A program made the position numbers and the translations under genes. This document shows positions 1-6,762 of a DNA stretch of 19,651 nucleotides, piece by piece (positions within the stretch are counted from its first letter, which is position 1; every line of letters begins with the position of its first letter). Below the pieces are notes generated by a model. The model made no database searches. It saw only the letters and a list, made by a program, of their open reading frames with translations, and was not told the origin of the DNA. Source of the stretch: Spirochaetota bacterium (GTDB lineage: Bacteria; Spirochaetota; Spirochaetia; DSM-27196; PWMO01); contig JAAAOH010000111.1 of NCBI GenBank assembly GCA_009908925.1, positions 1-19,651 of the forward strand, given 5' to 3'.

Positions 1-223
1 TGTAAAACCCGCCGATTGCTCCCACATCGACGACGGTTCCGACCTGCACCCGTCCGTCTCCCGACGACGCGTTGAATTCATAGGAGAGTAACCCCGTGCC
101 CAGGCCGCGACGCTCGTACACGAGCTCGGCCACCGTCCGTTGCCATTCCCGTTGTGGCAGGTCGACGCGGTAGATCGTCTCGAGTATCTCGTCGACGCGG
201 TAGATACCGTTGTGCCGTCTCAT
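1..223 (-). CDS. N-terminal part of a probable LuxR-family regulator (partial, runs off left edge)
   Basis: An open frame of 74 codons starts with ATG at 223 and stays open to base 1, so only the N-terminus is visible. It begins MRRHNGIYRVDEIL and continues with REWQRTVAELVYERRGLGTG. This resembles, from memory, the N-terminal sensory part of large LuxR-type regulators in deltaproteobacteria, which start with an 'EAxYRVD...W' pattern followed by a 'GLG...Y.YD' segment. The start codon overlaps the stop of the upstream HTH gene in an ATGA junction (220-223), so the two are almost certainly co-translated. No HTH is seen because the C-terminus lies outside the window. The N-terminus contains IYRVD twice, ten codons apart, encoded by an exact 15-bp repeat. 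The frame and start are well supported; the family is a tentative guess. Confidence 0.6.
   Translation of the reverse strand, partial: MRRHNGIYRVDEILETIYRVDLPQREWQRTVAELVYERRGLGTGLLSYEFNASSGDGRVQVGTVVDVGAIGGFY
161..205. repeat. Exact 15-bp direct repeat, in frame
   Basis: The sequence gtcgacgcggtagat occurs at 161-175 and again at 191-205, a 30-bp period. On the minus strand both copies encode IYRVD in the same frame of the partial regulator gene, so the repeat looks like a short in-frame duplication inside the coding region. Confidence 0.8.
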
Positions 224-510
224 TCGTCGATGGTTTCGCTGAGAAGCCGCACGAGTTGTTGCCGCGATTTGATCTCGAGCTTGGTATAGATCGAGCGCAC
301 CTGATTCGCGACGGTTCTCGGCGATCGTCCCCGCCGTTGTGCAATCTGCGGATTACTCAGGCCACGGGCAACAAGGACCGCCACCGCCCGCTCCGCGTCG
401 GTGAGCACGCTCAATTGCGGACCGTGCTCCGGAGTTCGAAGTACCACGACGGACCGGTCGCCCACCGTGATGCGGATGTGTGTGTCTGTCCTATTACGAT
501 TGATTGACAT
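220..510 (-). CDS. Small LuxR/GerE-type HTH regulator
   Basis: This 96-aa protein is little more than a GerE/LuxR DNA-binding domain. Residues 36-92 match the four-helix pattern: LTDAER (36-41), then ARGLSNPQIA (48-57), the recognition-helix region SPRTVANQV (63-71), and YTKLEIKSRQQL (75-86). The first 35 residues are a short polar and beta-prone extension with no recognisable receiver or autoinducer domain. It probably binds DNA as a dimer. A sigma70-like promoter lies just upstream, and the gene is translationally coupled (ATGA) to a second regulator-like gene. It is divergent from the MFS gene at 621, which makes the transporter a plausible target. The HTH call is firm; the signal sensed is unknown. 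Confidence 0.85.
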   Translation of the reverse strand: MSINRNRTDTHIRITVGDRSVVVLRTPEHGPQLSVLTDAERAVAVLVARGLSNPQIAQRRGRSPRTVANQVRSIYTKLEIKSRQQLVRLLSETIDE

Positions 511-522
511 CTCGTAGGGTCC

Positions 523-551
523 ATTTTACTTCGGCGCTGCGGCGATCTCAA
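523..551 (-). promoter_or_regulatory. Predicted sigma70-type promoter for the small LuxR gene
   Basis: Read on the minus strand, TTGAGA (546-551) and TAAAAT (523-528) are separated by exactly 17 bp. Each box matches the consensus at 5 of 6 positions. The expected transcription start is near 516, leaving a leader of only about 6 nt before the ATG at 510. Confidence 0.6.
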
Positions 552-575
552 CACGCACGCGTCGCCGGCGCCCGA

Positions 576-589
576 GCAAGCCCGCTTGC
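576..589. promoter_or_regulatory. Perfect inverted repeat in the divergent intergenic region, possible operator
   Basis: GCAAGC (576-581) and GCTTGC (584-589) form a perfect 6-bp inverted repeat with a 2-bp spacer. It lies between the divergent LuxR and MFS genes and touches the candidate -35 of the MFS gene (586-591). Dimeric LuxR-type regulators often bind such sites. Regulation by the neighbouring LuxR gene is inferred. Confidence 0.35.
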
Positions 590-614
590 CCCCAACCGCG
601 TCGCCCTGTAGGCT
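586..614 (+). promoter_or_regulatory. Weak candidate promoter for the MFS gene
   Basis: TTGCCC (586-591) and TAGGCT (609-614) are 17 bp apart. The -10 box keeps the key T, A and final T. It ends 7 nt before the ATG at 621, so a transcript from here would be nearly leaderless. Both boxes are poor matches, so this is a candidate only. Confidence 0.3.
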
Positions 615-620
615 CTGAGG

Positions 621-1805
621 ATGGGCACAATTTCACCAGAGCCTCAACAGCGCCCCTCGCTTCTATCGCAACTCGGTCTTCTCGTGGCCGCTGTATTCTT
701 CAACATCTTTGCGCGCATGCTCTTCTCGCCCCTTCTGCCGGCGATGGAGCGGGACCTCGGTTTCAGTCACGCACGCGGCGGATCCTTCTTTTTCTTCATG
801 GCCGCAGGCTACGCCGGATCCATGCTGTTTTCCGGTTTTCTCTCACGCTACATAACGCACCGCCGGACAATCGCCGTCGCCCTGTTCACCGTCTCTGCAG
901 GCCTGGTGATGGTCGCGGTGTCCCCGTCGGTGACCTACATGCCGATCGGCCTGTTGGTACTCGGCATCGGAGCGGGCCTGTACGCGCCCTCGGGGATCAC
1001 CACTCTGACGCATCTCGTCGAGCCCGACCGCTGGGGAACCGCGACGGCGATCCACGAGGTGGGTCCCAACATTTCGTTTGTCGTAGCCCCCGTGTTCGCC
1101 ACCCTCGTGGTGCGCTATGCCGACTGGCGCGCGGCGCTCCTCATTGCCGCCGGGGCAACGGTCATTGTCGGCATCTCGTTTCTGCTGTGGGGGAAAGGCG
1201 GGCGATTTCCGGGCGTACCGCCCCATCTCTCGAAATTGCGGCTTCTCATCTCAAACCACACCTATCCGTGGGTGCTGCTGTTCTTCACCCTCGCCATGGC
1301 CGCCTCGCTCGGGGTCTACGGGATGCTTCCAAGCTATCTCGTTGCTGAAGCAGAAATGAACGAGGCGACGGCGAACAACCTGGTAAGCCTCTCTCGGGCG
1401 CTCGGTATCGGCGCCATATTCCTCTCCGGGGTGCTCGCGGACCGCATTCGCGTGCGCGTACTTCTCGCCGGTGCGGCCGTAATCACCGGGGGCGCCACAC
1501 TCGCCATCGGCCTGCTCTCGGGGCCATGGCTCGTGGCCGCGGTGCTCATCGAGGCGCCGGTTGCAGCCGGGTTCATTCCGGTGATGCTCCCCGTCCTATC
1601 TCGCACGAGCTCCCCGGAGCTGCGCAGCCTCGCGGTATCGGTGACGATACCGATCGCCTACATCATCGGAGCAGGCCTCGTGCCGTACCTGCTCGGTGTC
1701 GTAGCTGAGCGCGCCACCTTCGCGCTCGGGTTCTCGATTCTCGGCGCAATCATAGCCGCGGCTGCCCTCGCCGCTTCGCAAGTGGAACCTTCCCGGGCTA
1801 AATGA
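621..1805 (+). CDS. MFS transporter
   Basis: This 394-aa integral membrane protein has about twelve hydrophobic segments, roughly at residues 14-38, 53-75, 85-102, 106-126, 148-165, 170-190, 215-238, 253-273, 280-299, 302-325, 337-360 and 367-386, in the usual 6+6 layout with a cytoplasmic loop near 191-214. Degenerate MFS motif A copies are seen after TM2 (SGFLSRYITHRR, 71-82) and after TM8 (SGVLADRIRVR, 269-279). The 'LGIGAGLYAPSG' stretch (114-125) is like the TM4 region of organic-anion or drug MFS carriers. The ATG at 621 has AGG just upstream but poor SD spacing. The substrate cannot be told from sequence. It sits next to a LuxR regulator on one side and an alpha/beta hydrolase on the other, and faces the purine operon, so purine or intermediate transport is possible but unproven. 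Confidence 0.9.
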   Translation: MGTISPEPQQRPSLLSQLGLLVAAVFFNIFARMLFSPLLPAMERDLGFSHARGGSFFFFMAAGYAGSMLFSGFLSRYITHRRTIAVALFTVSAGLVMVAVSPSVTYMPIGLLVLGIGAGLYAPSGITTLTHLVEPDRWGTATAIHEVGPNISFVVAPVFATLVVRYADWRAALLIAAGATVIVGISFLLWGKGGRFPGVPPHLSKLRLLISNHTYPWVLLFFTLAMAASLGVYGMLPSYLVAEAEMNEATANNLVSLSRALGIGAIFLSGVLADRIRVRVLLAGAAVITGGATLAIGLLSGPWLVAAVLIEAPVAAGFIPVMLPVLSRTSSPELRSLAVSVTIPIAYIIGAGLVPYLLGVVAERATFALGFSILGAIIAAAALAASQVEPSRAK

Positions 1806-1824
1806 GCCGGCGCCAAAGCCGTGT

Positions 1825-1830
1825 TATACT
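1825..1830 (+). promoter_or_regulatory. Candidate -10 box directly before the alpha/beta hydrolase gene
   Basis: TATACT (1825-1830) matches TATAAT at 5 of 6 positions and ends 7 nt before the ATG at 1837. No Shine-Dalgarno sequence is visible in the 31-nt gap. No good -35 is seen. If used, the transcript would start at about the A of the start codon. Confidence 0.35.
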
Positions 1831-1836
1831 GCCCGC

Positions 1837-2646
1837 ATGGGACGCATGATCGAGGCAACGTTCGAGGGAAGCGAAGGAAGCGTATTCTACCGCCGGTGGG
1901 CCGCACAGGGGGAGGCGCGGCGGATCGTCTTGATCGTGCACGGCTACGCCGAGCACGGCGGGCGCTATGCACACGTGGCTGATCGGCTCAGCGCAGACGG
2001 CGCGGTGGTCTACGCACCAGATCATATCGGTCACGGACACTCAGACGGAGAGCGGGCGCTCATCCGTGACTTCGAGCACGTGGTCGATGACCTGCACGCC
2101 CTCGGCGAGATGGCCCGAGGCGAATATCCCGGCCTCCCCCTCATCGTCATCGGCCACTCCATGGGAGGGCTGCTTACCGCCCGCTTCGCCGAGCGCTATC
2201 CGGACGAAGTGGCGGCCGTGGGCTTTCTCGGGGCGGTGATCGGCGAGTGGAACTGGGCACGGAAGGTTCTCGCACTCCGGGAGCTGCCGCAGGAGCCGAG
2301 CGATCCGGCGGGGATGTCCCGGGATCAACAGACCGTACGAAGCTATGCCGACGATCCCCTGGTCTACCACGGCGGCTACAAGCGCCCGCTTCTGGAAGCC
2401 GAGGTGGAGGCCCTCGACCGATTCAACGAGGACATCGATAAGCTCACCATGCCGGTGCTCTTCCTGCACGGAGAGGCTGATCCTTTCGTTGATGCGGCGA
2501 CCAGTCGCCGGGCGGTCGAACGTATGCCCGCATCGGACAAAGTGATAAAGACGTACCCGGGAGCGAGGCACGAGCTCGTGAACGAGCTCAATCGGGACGA
2601 GGTGATCGAAGAGATCAGCGGGTTCGTCGCCCGCGTCGCACCCTGA
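1837..2646 (+). CDS. Alpha/beta hydrolase, monoacylglycerol lipase-like
   Basis: This 269-aa soluble serine hydrolase has the 'Hydrolase_4' (lysophospholipase/monoacylglycerol lipase) pattern. VHGYAEHGGRY (34-44) forms the oxyanion region, PDHIGHGHSDG (61-71) is the family signature, and GHSMGG (106-111) is the nucleophile elbow with Ser108. Asp215 in LHGEADPFV and His245 in GARHEL complete the likely triad. Length and order fit the family. No signal peptide is visible, so it is probably cytoplasmic. The expected substrates are monoacylglycerols or other small esters. The start at 1837 is not supported by an SD; Met4 at 1846 is an alternative. It follows the MFS gene by 31 nt and ends 4 bp from the convergent ygeW stop. 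A role in the purine pathway is not evident. Confidence 0.9.
   Translation: MGRMIEATFEGSEGSVFYRRWAAQGEARRIVLIVHGYAEHGGRYAHVADRLSADGAVVYAPDHIGHGHSDGERALIRDFEHVVDDLHALGEMARGEYPGLPLIVIGHSMGGLLTARFAERYPDEVAAVGFLGAVIGEWNWARKVLALRELPQEPSDPAGMSRDQQTVRSYADDPLVYHGGYKRPLLEAEVEALDRFNEDIDKLTMPVLFLHGEADPFVDAATSRRAVERMPASDKVIKTYPGARHELVNELNRDEVIEEISGFVARVAP
2572..2589. repeat. Perfect 8-bp inverted repeat near the convergent gene ends
   Basis: GAGCTCGT (2572-2579) and ACGAGCTC (2582-2589) are perfect reverse complements with a 2-bp spacer, inside the 3' end of the hydrolase gene and about 60 nt downstream of the ygeW stop. A smaller GCGGG/CCCGC stem is at 2618-2634. Neither has a following T-tract in either direction, so a terminator function is only possible. 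Confidence 0.5.
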
Positions 2647-2650
2647 GAGG

Positions 2651-3847
2651 TCAGCGCACGCGCTTCTGTCCCGAGTCGAGGAGCCCGGCCAGCGTTGCGG
2701 CGGGATCCGCGAACTTCGCAAGCAGTATCATCGCTGCGATGATGTAGGGCTTGTAGCTTGCCTGCTTGTACAGCGGGACCCGGTAGCGGTCGAACACCGA
2801 GTCGGCCACCTCGCCTTTGTCACAGCTCACCCCGCTGATATCCGCCGGCAGACAGTGGAGGTACAGCCCCGCCCCGTCGCGGGTGCGGGACATGAGCTCC
2901 TCATCGGCCTCCCAGTCGGTGTGTCTCGCATTCTGCTCGAGAAGCTCTCCCTCGAGGGCACGAAGACCATTGGTATCGCCCTCTTCGAACAGCGCGGTGC
3001 GCTTCTCCATGGCGGCAAACGGCGCCCAGCTCTTGGGATAGACGACGTCCGCATCAGCAAAGGCCTCGGCCATGCTCTCCACGCGGGTGAACCGGCCGCC
3101 CGACCGGCTCGCGTTGCTGCGGGCGACCTCCTCGACCTCAGGCATGACCTCGTAGCCGGGGGGATGGGCAAGCACGACGTCGGCGCCGAAACGTGTCATG
3201 AGCCCGATGACCCCCTGGGGCACCGACAACGGCTTTCCGTAGGAGGGGCTGTAGGCCCAGGTCATGGCGATCTTTCGACCTTTGAGGTTCTCAGCACCGC
3301 CGAAATGATTGATCAGATGGAGCGTGTCCGACATCGTCTGGGTCGGATGGTCGATGTCACACTGGAGGTTGACGAGGGTCGGGCGCTGCTCGAGCACGCC
3401 GTCATGGTGGCCGGCGGCAACCGCCCGGGAAACCTCCCGCATGTAAGCGTTCCCCCTGCCGATGTATAGATCGTCGCGGATTCCGATGACATCGGCCATG
3501 AAGCTGATCATGTTTGCCGTCTCCCGCACGGTCTCCCCGTGCGCGATCTGGCTCTTGCCCTCATCGAGGTCCTGAACCTCCAGTCCGAGGAGGTTGCAGG
3601 CGGAGGCGAAGCTGAATCGGGTGCGGGTCGAGTTGTCCCGAAACAGGCTTACCGCCAGCCCCGAGTCGAAGAGCCGGCTCGAGACGTTCGCCTCCCGCAG
3701 TCCCCGGAGGATATCGGCGGTGAGAAACGTCGCGTCGAGCTCCGCATCACTCTTCTCCCAGGTCAGAAGGAAGTCGTCTCCGACCATCGATGAGGCATCG
3801 ACCGCGCCGAGGCGGGCGAGGTTGTCCTGCAGCTGTTTCATGTCCAT
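2651..3847 (-). CDS. ygeW: YgeW-type carbamoyltransferase
   Basis: This 398-aa aspartate/ornithine carbamoyltransferase-fold enzyme has STRT (73-76, in SLFRDNSTRTRFSF) for carbamoyl-phosphate binding, HPTQ (167-170) and HCLP (331-334). Length and context match YgeW, whose natural acceptor was long unknown. In this pathway it probably works backwards, phosphorolysing a carbamoylated intermediate to give carbamoyl phosphate for ATP synthesis (inferred). The frame is open further upstream to 4135, but that part overlaps xdhD and has no family similarity. The ATG at 3847 has GGAG 9 nt upstream and gives the usual length; Met3 at 3841 is an alternative. It is the last gene of the operon, 26 nt after xdhD, and ends 4 bp from a convergent gene. 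Confidence 0.93.
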   Translation of the reverse strand: MDMKQLQDNLARLGAVDASSMVGDDFLLTWEKSDAELDATFLTADILRGLREANVSSRLFDSGLAVSLFRDNSTRTRFSFASACNLLGLEVQDLDEGKSQIAHGETVRETANMISFMADVIGIRDDLYIGRGNAYMREVSRAVAAGHHDGVLEQRPTLVNLQCDIDHPTQTMSDTLHLINHFGGAENLKGRKIAMTWAYSPSYGKPLSVPQGVIGLMTRFGADVVLAHPPGYEVMPEVEEVARSNASRSGGRFTRVESMAEAFADADVVYPKSWAPFAAMEKRTALFEEGDTNGLRALEGELLEQNARHTDWEADEELMSRTRDGAGLYLHCLPADISGVSCDKGEVADSVFDRYRVPLYKQASYKPYIIAAMILLAKFADPAATLAGLLDSGQKRVR

Positions 3848-3856
3848 TCGTCGCGA

Positions 3857-3860
3857 CTCC
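3857..3860 (-). promoter_or_regulatory. Ribosome binding site deciding the ygeW start
   Basis: On the minus strand GGAG lies 9 nt before the ATG at 3847. It supports this start over the much longer frame reaching 4135. Confidence 0.6.
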
Positions 3861-3873
3861 AATCTCGTGTGTG

Positions 3874-6762
3874 TTACGCCCGGGACCCGGGAATCCTGCC
3901 GAGGGCCTTCAGGATCTTCTCGGGTGTAAACGGCCACCCCCGCATCCACACGCCCACGGCGTCGTGGATTGCATTTCCGATGGCCGGTGCCGCCCCGTTT
4001 ACGCTTATCTCGGAGACCGACTTCGCTCCGAAGGGCCCGTAGGGATCGTCGGTCTCGATGAGCACCGCCTCGAACTCCTCGGGGATGTCCCCGATCATGG
4101 GAACCCCGTAACTGCGCAGATCGGGATTCAGGCACCGTCCGTCTGAGTCGAAGATCATCTCCTCGTAGAGCGCGTGCCCGATGGACTTCACCACCGCGCC
4201 GTAGATCTGGCCGAGGGCGTATTCCGGGTTCACCGGCGTGCCACAGTCCTCGAGGGCGTAGTACTTGTCCACGGTGACCTTTCCCGTGCGGGTGTTCACC
4301 GATACCTGCGCGAAGTGGGCCCCGTAGGGAAAAGAGAACTTGTCGGTGGTGAACGATGCGGACGCAATGAGCTGACCGCTTCCCTCCCCGCTCTGGGTAT
4401 GCCGGGCAAGCTCGGTATAGGTGATCTCCCCGCGCTTTCCGCGGGCGATTCCCGGAGCGACGAGCTCGATGTCTTCGGCAGGCTCGCCGAGCACGGCCCC
4501 CGCCTCCCGGCGGATCTTATCGGCCATCCTGACTGCCGCGTTGCGTGCAGCACCGCCGGAGAAGTAGGTCCCCGAGGAGGCATAGGCTCCGGTATCGAAG
4601 GGTGCCATGTCGGTGTCTCCGGATTGCACGGTTATCCGCTCCATGTCGCACTTCAGGACTTCCGCCGTCATCTTGGCGCTCACGAGATCGAGGCCGGTGC
4701 CGAGGTCGGCGCCTCCAGACTGCACGAGAAACGTTCCGTCGCCGAGCATCTTCACCGTGGCGGTGGCGTGATCGAGCCCCGGGAGGCCCGAGCCCTGTTG
4801 CACCGTGGCGACCCCCTTGCCGATCTTCACGTCCGGGTCCGTTGACTCTTCCCGGGTCCCCCAGTTGATCATCCTTGCTCCCTGCTCGAGGGCGGGACCG
4901 AGACCGCAGCTTTCCGCCGGAGCGGCGGCTCCCTCGCGCCCCTCGCCGAGGCACTTGAGGATCTCGAGCATCGACCCCTCGCTGACCCGGTTCTTCTCCA
5001 CCAGCTCCAGGTGATCCATGCCGAGCTCCGCCGCGAGCTCCTTTACGGCCATCTGCAGCGCGTAATTGGCTTTCGGGGCACCATAGCCCTGATAGGCTCC
5101 GGTCGGCGGGCGATTGGAGTAGTAGGCGACGACGTCGAATGCGGCATTGTCGCAGAGGAAGAGCGGCAGGCTCTTGGACACCCCGTTCATGGGAACGGTG
5201 AGCGCGTGGGCCCCGTAGGCTCCCTGGTTGGACTCCACCTTCATGTACATTGCCGTGAAGGTCCCGTCGCGCTTTGCCCCGAGCTTGACCGTGATCCGCA
5301 TGGGCTTACGCGTGGAGTTCGCGATGAACTCCTCTTCCCTCGTGTACTGCTCGAACACCGGCCGCCCGGTCTTCCAGGCACAGAATGCCACGAGGTCCTC
5401 GATGTTGACATCCTGCTTCGAGCCGTAGCCGCCGCCGACGCGCTCCTTAATGACCCGCACCTTGTTCTCCGGGAGATCGAGGAGTGTCGAGACGATTCGC
5501 CGCACGTGATAGGGCACCTGCGTGGAGGCATGGATAACGAGGCGGTCTCCCTCCACCTTCGCGTAACAGGTGTGCATCTCCAGCGGCGTGCACTGTACCT
5601 GCCCCGTGGTGTAGGTGCGCTCCACGACCGTATCCGCCTCGGCGAAGCCCTGTTCCACGTCCCCGATGCCTCCGGAGACCGAGGCGGCGATATTGCGTCG
5701 CGGATTGCCCCCCACCGGAAACTGATAGAGCACCGGCTCCTCGGCGGAGTCCGCCTCCCGGTTGAGCTCCTCGAGATCCTCCGGCGCACCCTCGACGTAG
5801 CGGATGGGCCCGGCGTGGACGAGGGGCGCGTTCCCGGCGGCCGCATCGTCCCAATCGAGCACGGGGTCGAGAACTTCGTATTCCACCCGGATGAGCTCGA
5901 GCGCCTGCTCGGCGATCACAGCACTCTCGGCAACCACGGCCGCCACCCGGTCTCCCACGTGACGCACCTTGCGGGATATGAGCATGCGGTCGTAGGGCGA
6001 GGGCTCGGGAAAGCCCTGCCCCGCCTGTCCGTAGGTCTTCTGCGGGACGTCGCGGTGGGTGAATACCGCAACCACGCCCTCCAGCGCTTCCGCCTTCGAT
6101 GTATCGATGGAGGTGATCCGGGCATGGGCGTAGGGACTTCGAAGGACCTTGAGCACGCAACTGCCGGGCTCCACACGGTCTTCCACGTAGACCTTTTCGC
6201 CGGCGACCATGCGGGCGGAGTCTTTCTTCGGCCCGGGCTTCCCGACAACGTCGTACTCCGCGCCGAAGGACGGGATCTGCGTGTCGGGGCGAAAGTCGGG
6301 GTCCTTCATCCGGGCCGCTGCCAGCGCCACCGCATCGAAGAACTGCCGGTACCCCATGGCCCGATTGAAGAGCGGAGACAGGGCGTCCTTTATCGCCTCC
6401 CGGTCCGGGTCGGGGTTTCGCTTCAGCAACTCGGAGATCATCAATGCCGCGGCGGGGGCGTTGTATCCGGACTGCACGCAGCCGGTTTCCACCAGGGCCT
6501 GCTCGACGATCCCGAGGGTACGACCGCTGCGCAGCGATTCGATGGTCCGGACCTCCCGGCCCTCGAGCTGCGGGGCAAGAAGGAGGTTGGCACCGACCAC
6601 CCTTCCGTCGAGGAGAACCGCGTCTGAGCCCGCAAAGCCGAACCCGTCATCGGAGTTTCTCACCGACGGGATGCCGAGGCGCTTGAGAAGAGCCTGAGCC
6701 CGCTCGCCGGGCGCAGCCTCGGCCTGTACGTTCCTGCCGTTGAGGCTGAATGATACGGTCAT
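3874..6762 (-). CDS. xdhD: XdhD-type molybdenum hydroxylase (degenerate Fe-S domain fused to Mo-binding domain)
   Basis: This 962-aa protein has the same layout as E. coli XdhD (about 956 aa), the putative selenate reductase/purine hydroxylase molybdenum subunit. Residues 1-160 are a ferredoxin/2Fe-2S-like domain that has lost its clusters: VRNSDDGFGFAGSD (34-47) stands where the first cysteine set belongs, and GCVQSGYN (94-101) where the second should be. Residues about 165-960 form the aldehyde oxidase/xanthine dehydrogenase Mo-cofactor part, with RVGGGYGSKQD (441-451), GAYQGYGAPK (555-564) and the C-terminal GAKSVSE, whose Glu918 is the expected catalytic base. It presumably hydroxylates a purine at a selenium-dependent Mo centre (family knowledge). 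A strong SD (GGAGGAGG) precedes the ATG, which overlaps the ygfM stop (ATGA). It likely pairs with YgfM; the exact substrate is unknown. Confidence 0.95.
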   Translation of the reverse strand: MTVSFSLNGRNVQAEAAPGERAQALLKRLGIPSVRNSDDGFGFAGSDAVLLDGRVVGANLLLAPQLEGREVRTIESLRSGRTLGIVEQALVETGCVQSGYNAPAAALMISELLKRNPDPDREAIKDALSPLFNRAMGYRQFFDAVALAAARMKDPDFRPDTQIPSFGAEYDVVGKPGPKKDSARMVAGEKVYVEDRVEPGSCVLKVLRSPYAHARITSIDTSKAEALEGVVAVFTHRDVPQKTYGQAGQGFPEPSPYDRMLISRKVRHVGDRVAAVVAESAVIAEQALELIRVEYEVLDPVLDWDDAAAGNAPLVHAGPIRYVEGAPEDLEELNREADSAEEPVLYQFPVGGNPRRNIAASVSGGIGDVEQGFAEADTVVERTYTTGQVQCTPLEMHTCYAKVEGDRLVIHASTQVPYHVRRIVSTLLDLPENKVRVIKERVGGGYGSKQDVNIEDLVAFCAWKTGRPVFEQYTREEEFIANSTRKPMRITVKLGAKRDGTFTAMYMKVESNQGAYGAHALTVPMNGVSKSLPLFLCDNAAFDVVAYYSNRPPTGAYQGYGAPKANYALQMAVKELAAELGMDHLELVEKNRVSEGSMLEILKCLGEGREGAAAPAESCGLGPALEQGARMINWGTREESTDPDVKIGKGVATVQQGSGLPGLDHATATVKMLGDGTFLVQSGGADLGTGLDLVSAKMTAEVLKCDMERITVQSGDTDMAPFDTGAYASSGTYFSGGAARNAAVRMADKIRREAGAVLGEPAEDIELVAPGIARGKRGEITYTELARHTQSGEGSGQLIASASFTTDKFSFPYGAHFAQVSVNTRTGKVTVDKYYALEDCGTPVNPEYALGQIYGAVVKSIGHALYEEMIFDSDGRCLNPDLRSYGVPMIGDIPEEFEAVLIETDDPYGPFGAKSVSEISVNGAAPAIGNAIHDAVGVWMRGWPFTPEKILKALGRIPGSRA

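Noticed and set aside
3848..4135. N-terminal extension of ygeW into xdhD (would give 494 aa)
   Set aside because: Arg/Gly-rich with no similarity, overlaps xdhD; the ATG at 3847 has an SD and gives the usual family length. The same reasoning removes the extensions of the 2Fe-2S, Mo-subunit, PLP and ygeY genes.
5011..6627. Long plus-strand open frame of 538 codons opposite xdhD
   Set aside because: It lies entirely antisense to a clearly homologous gene; long antisense frames are common in GC-rich DNA. The translation is rich in Arg, Gly, His and Leu with no recognisable domain.
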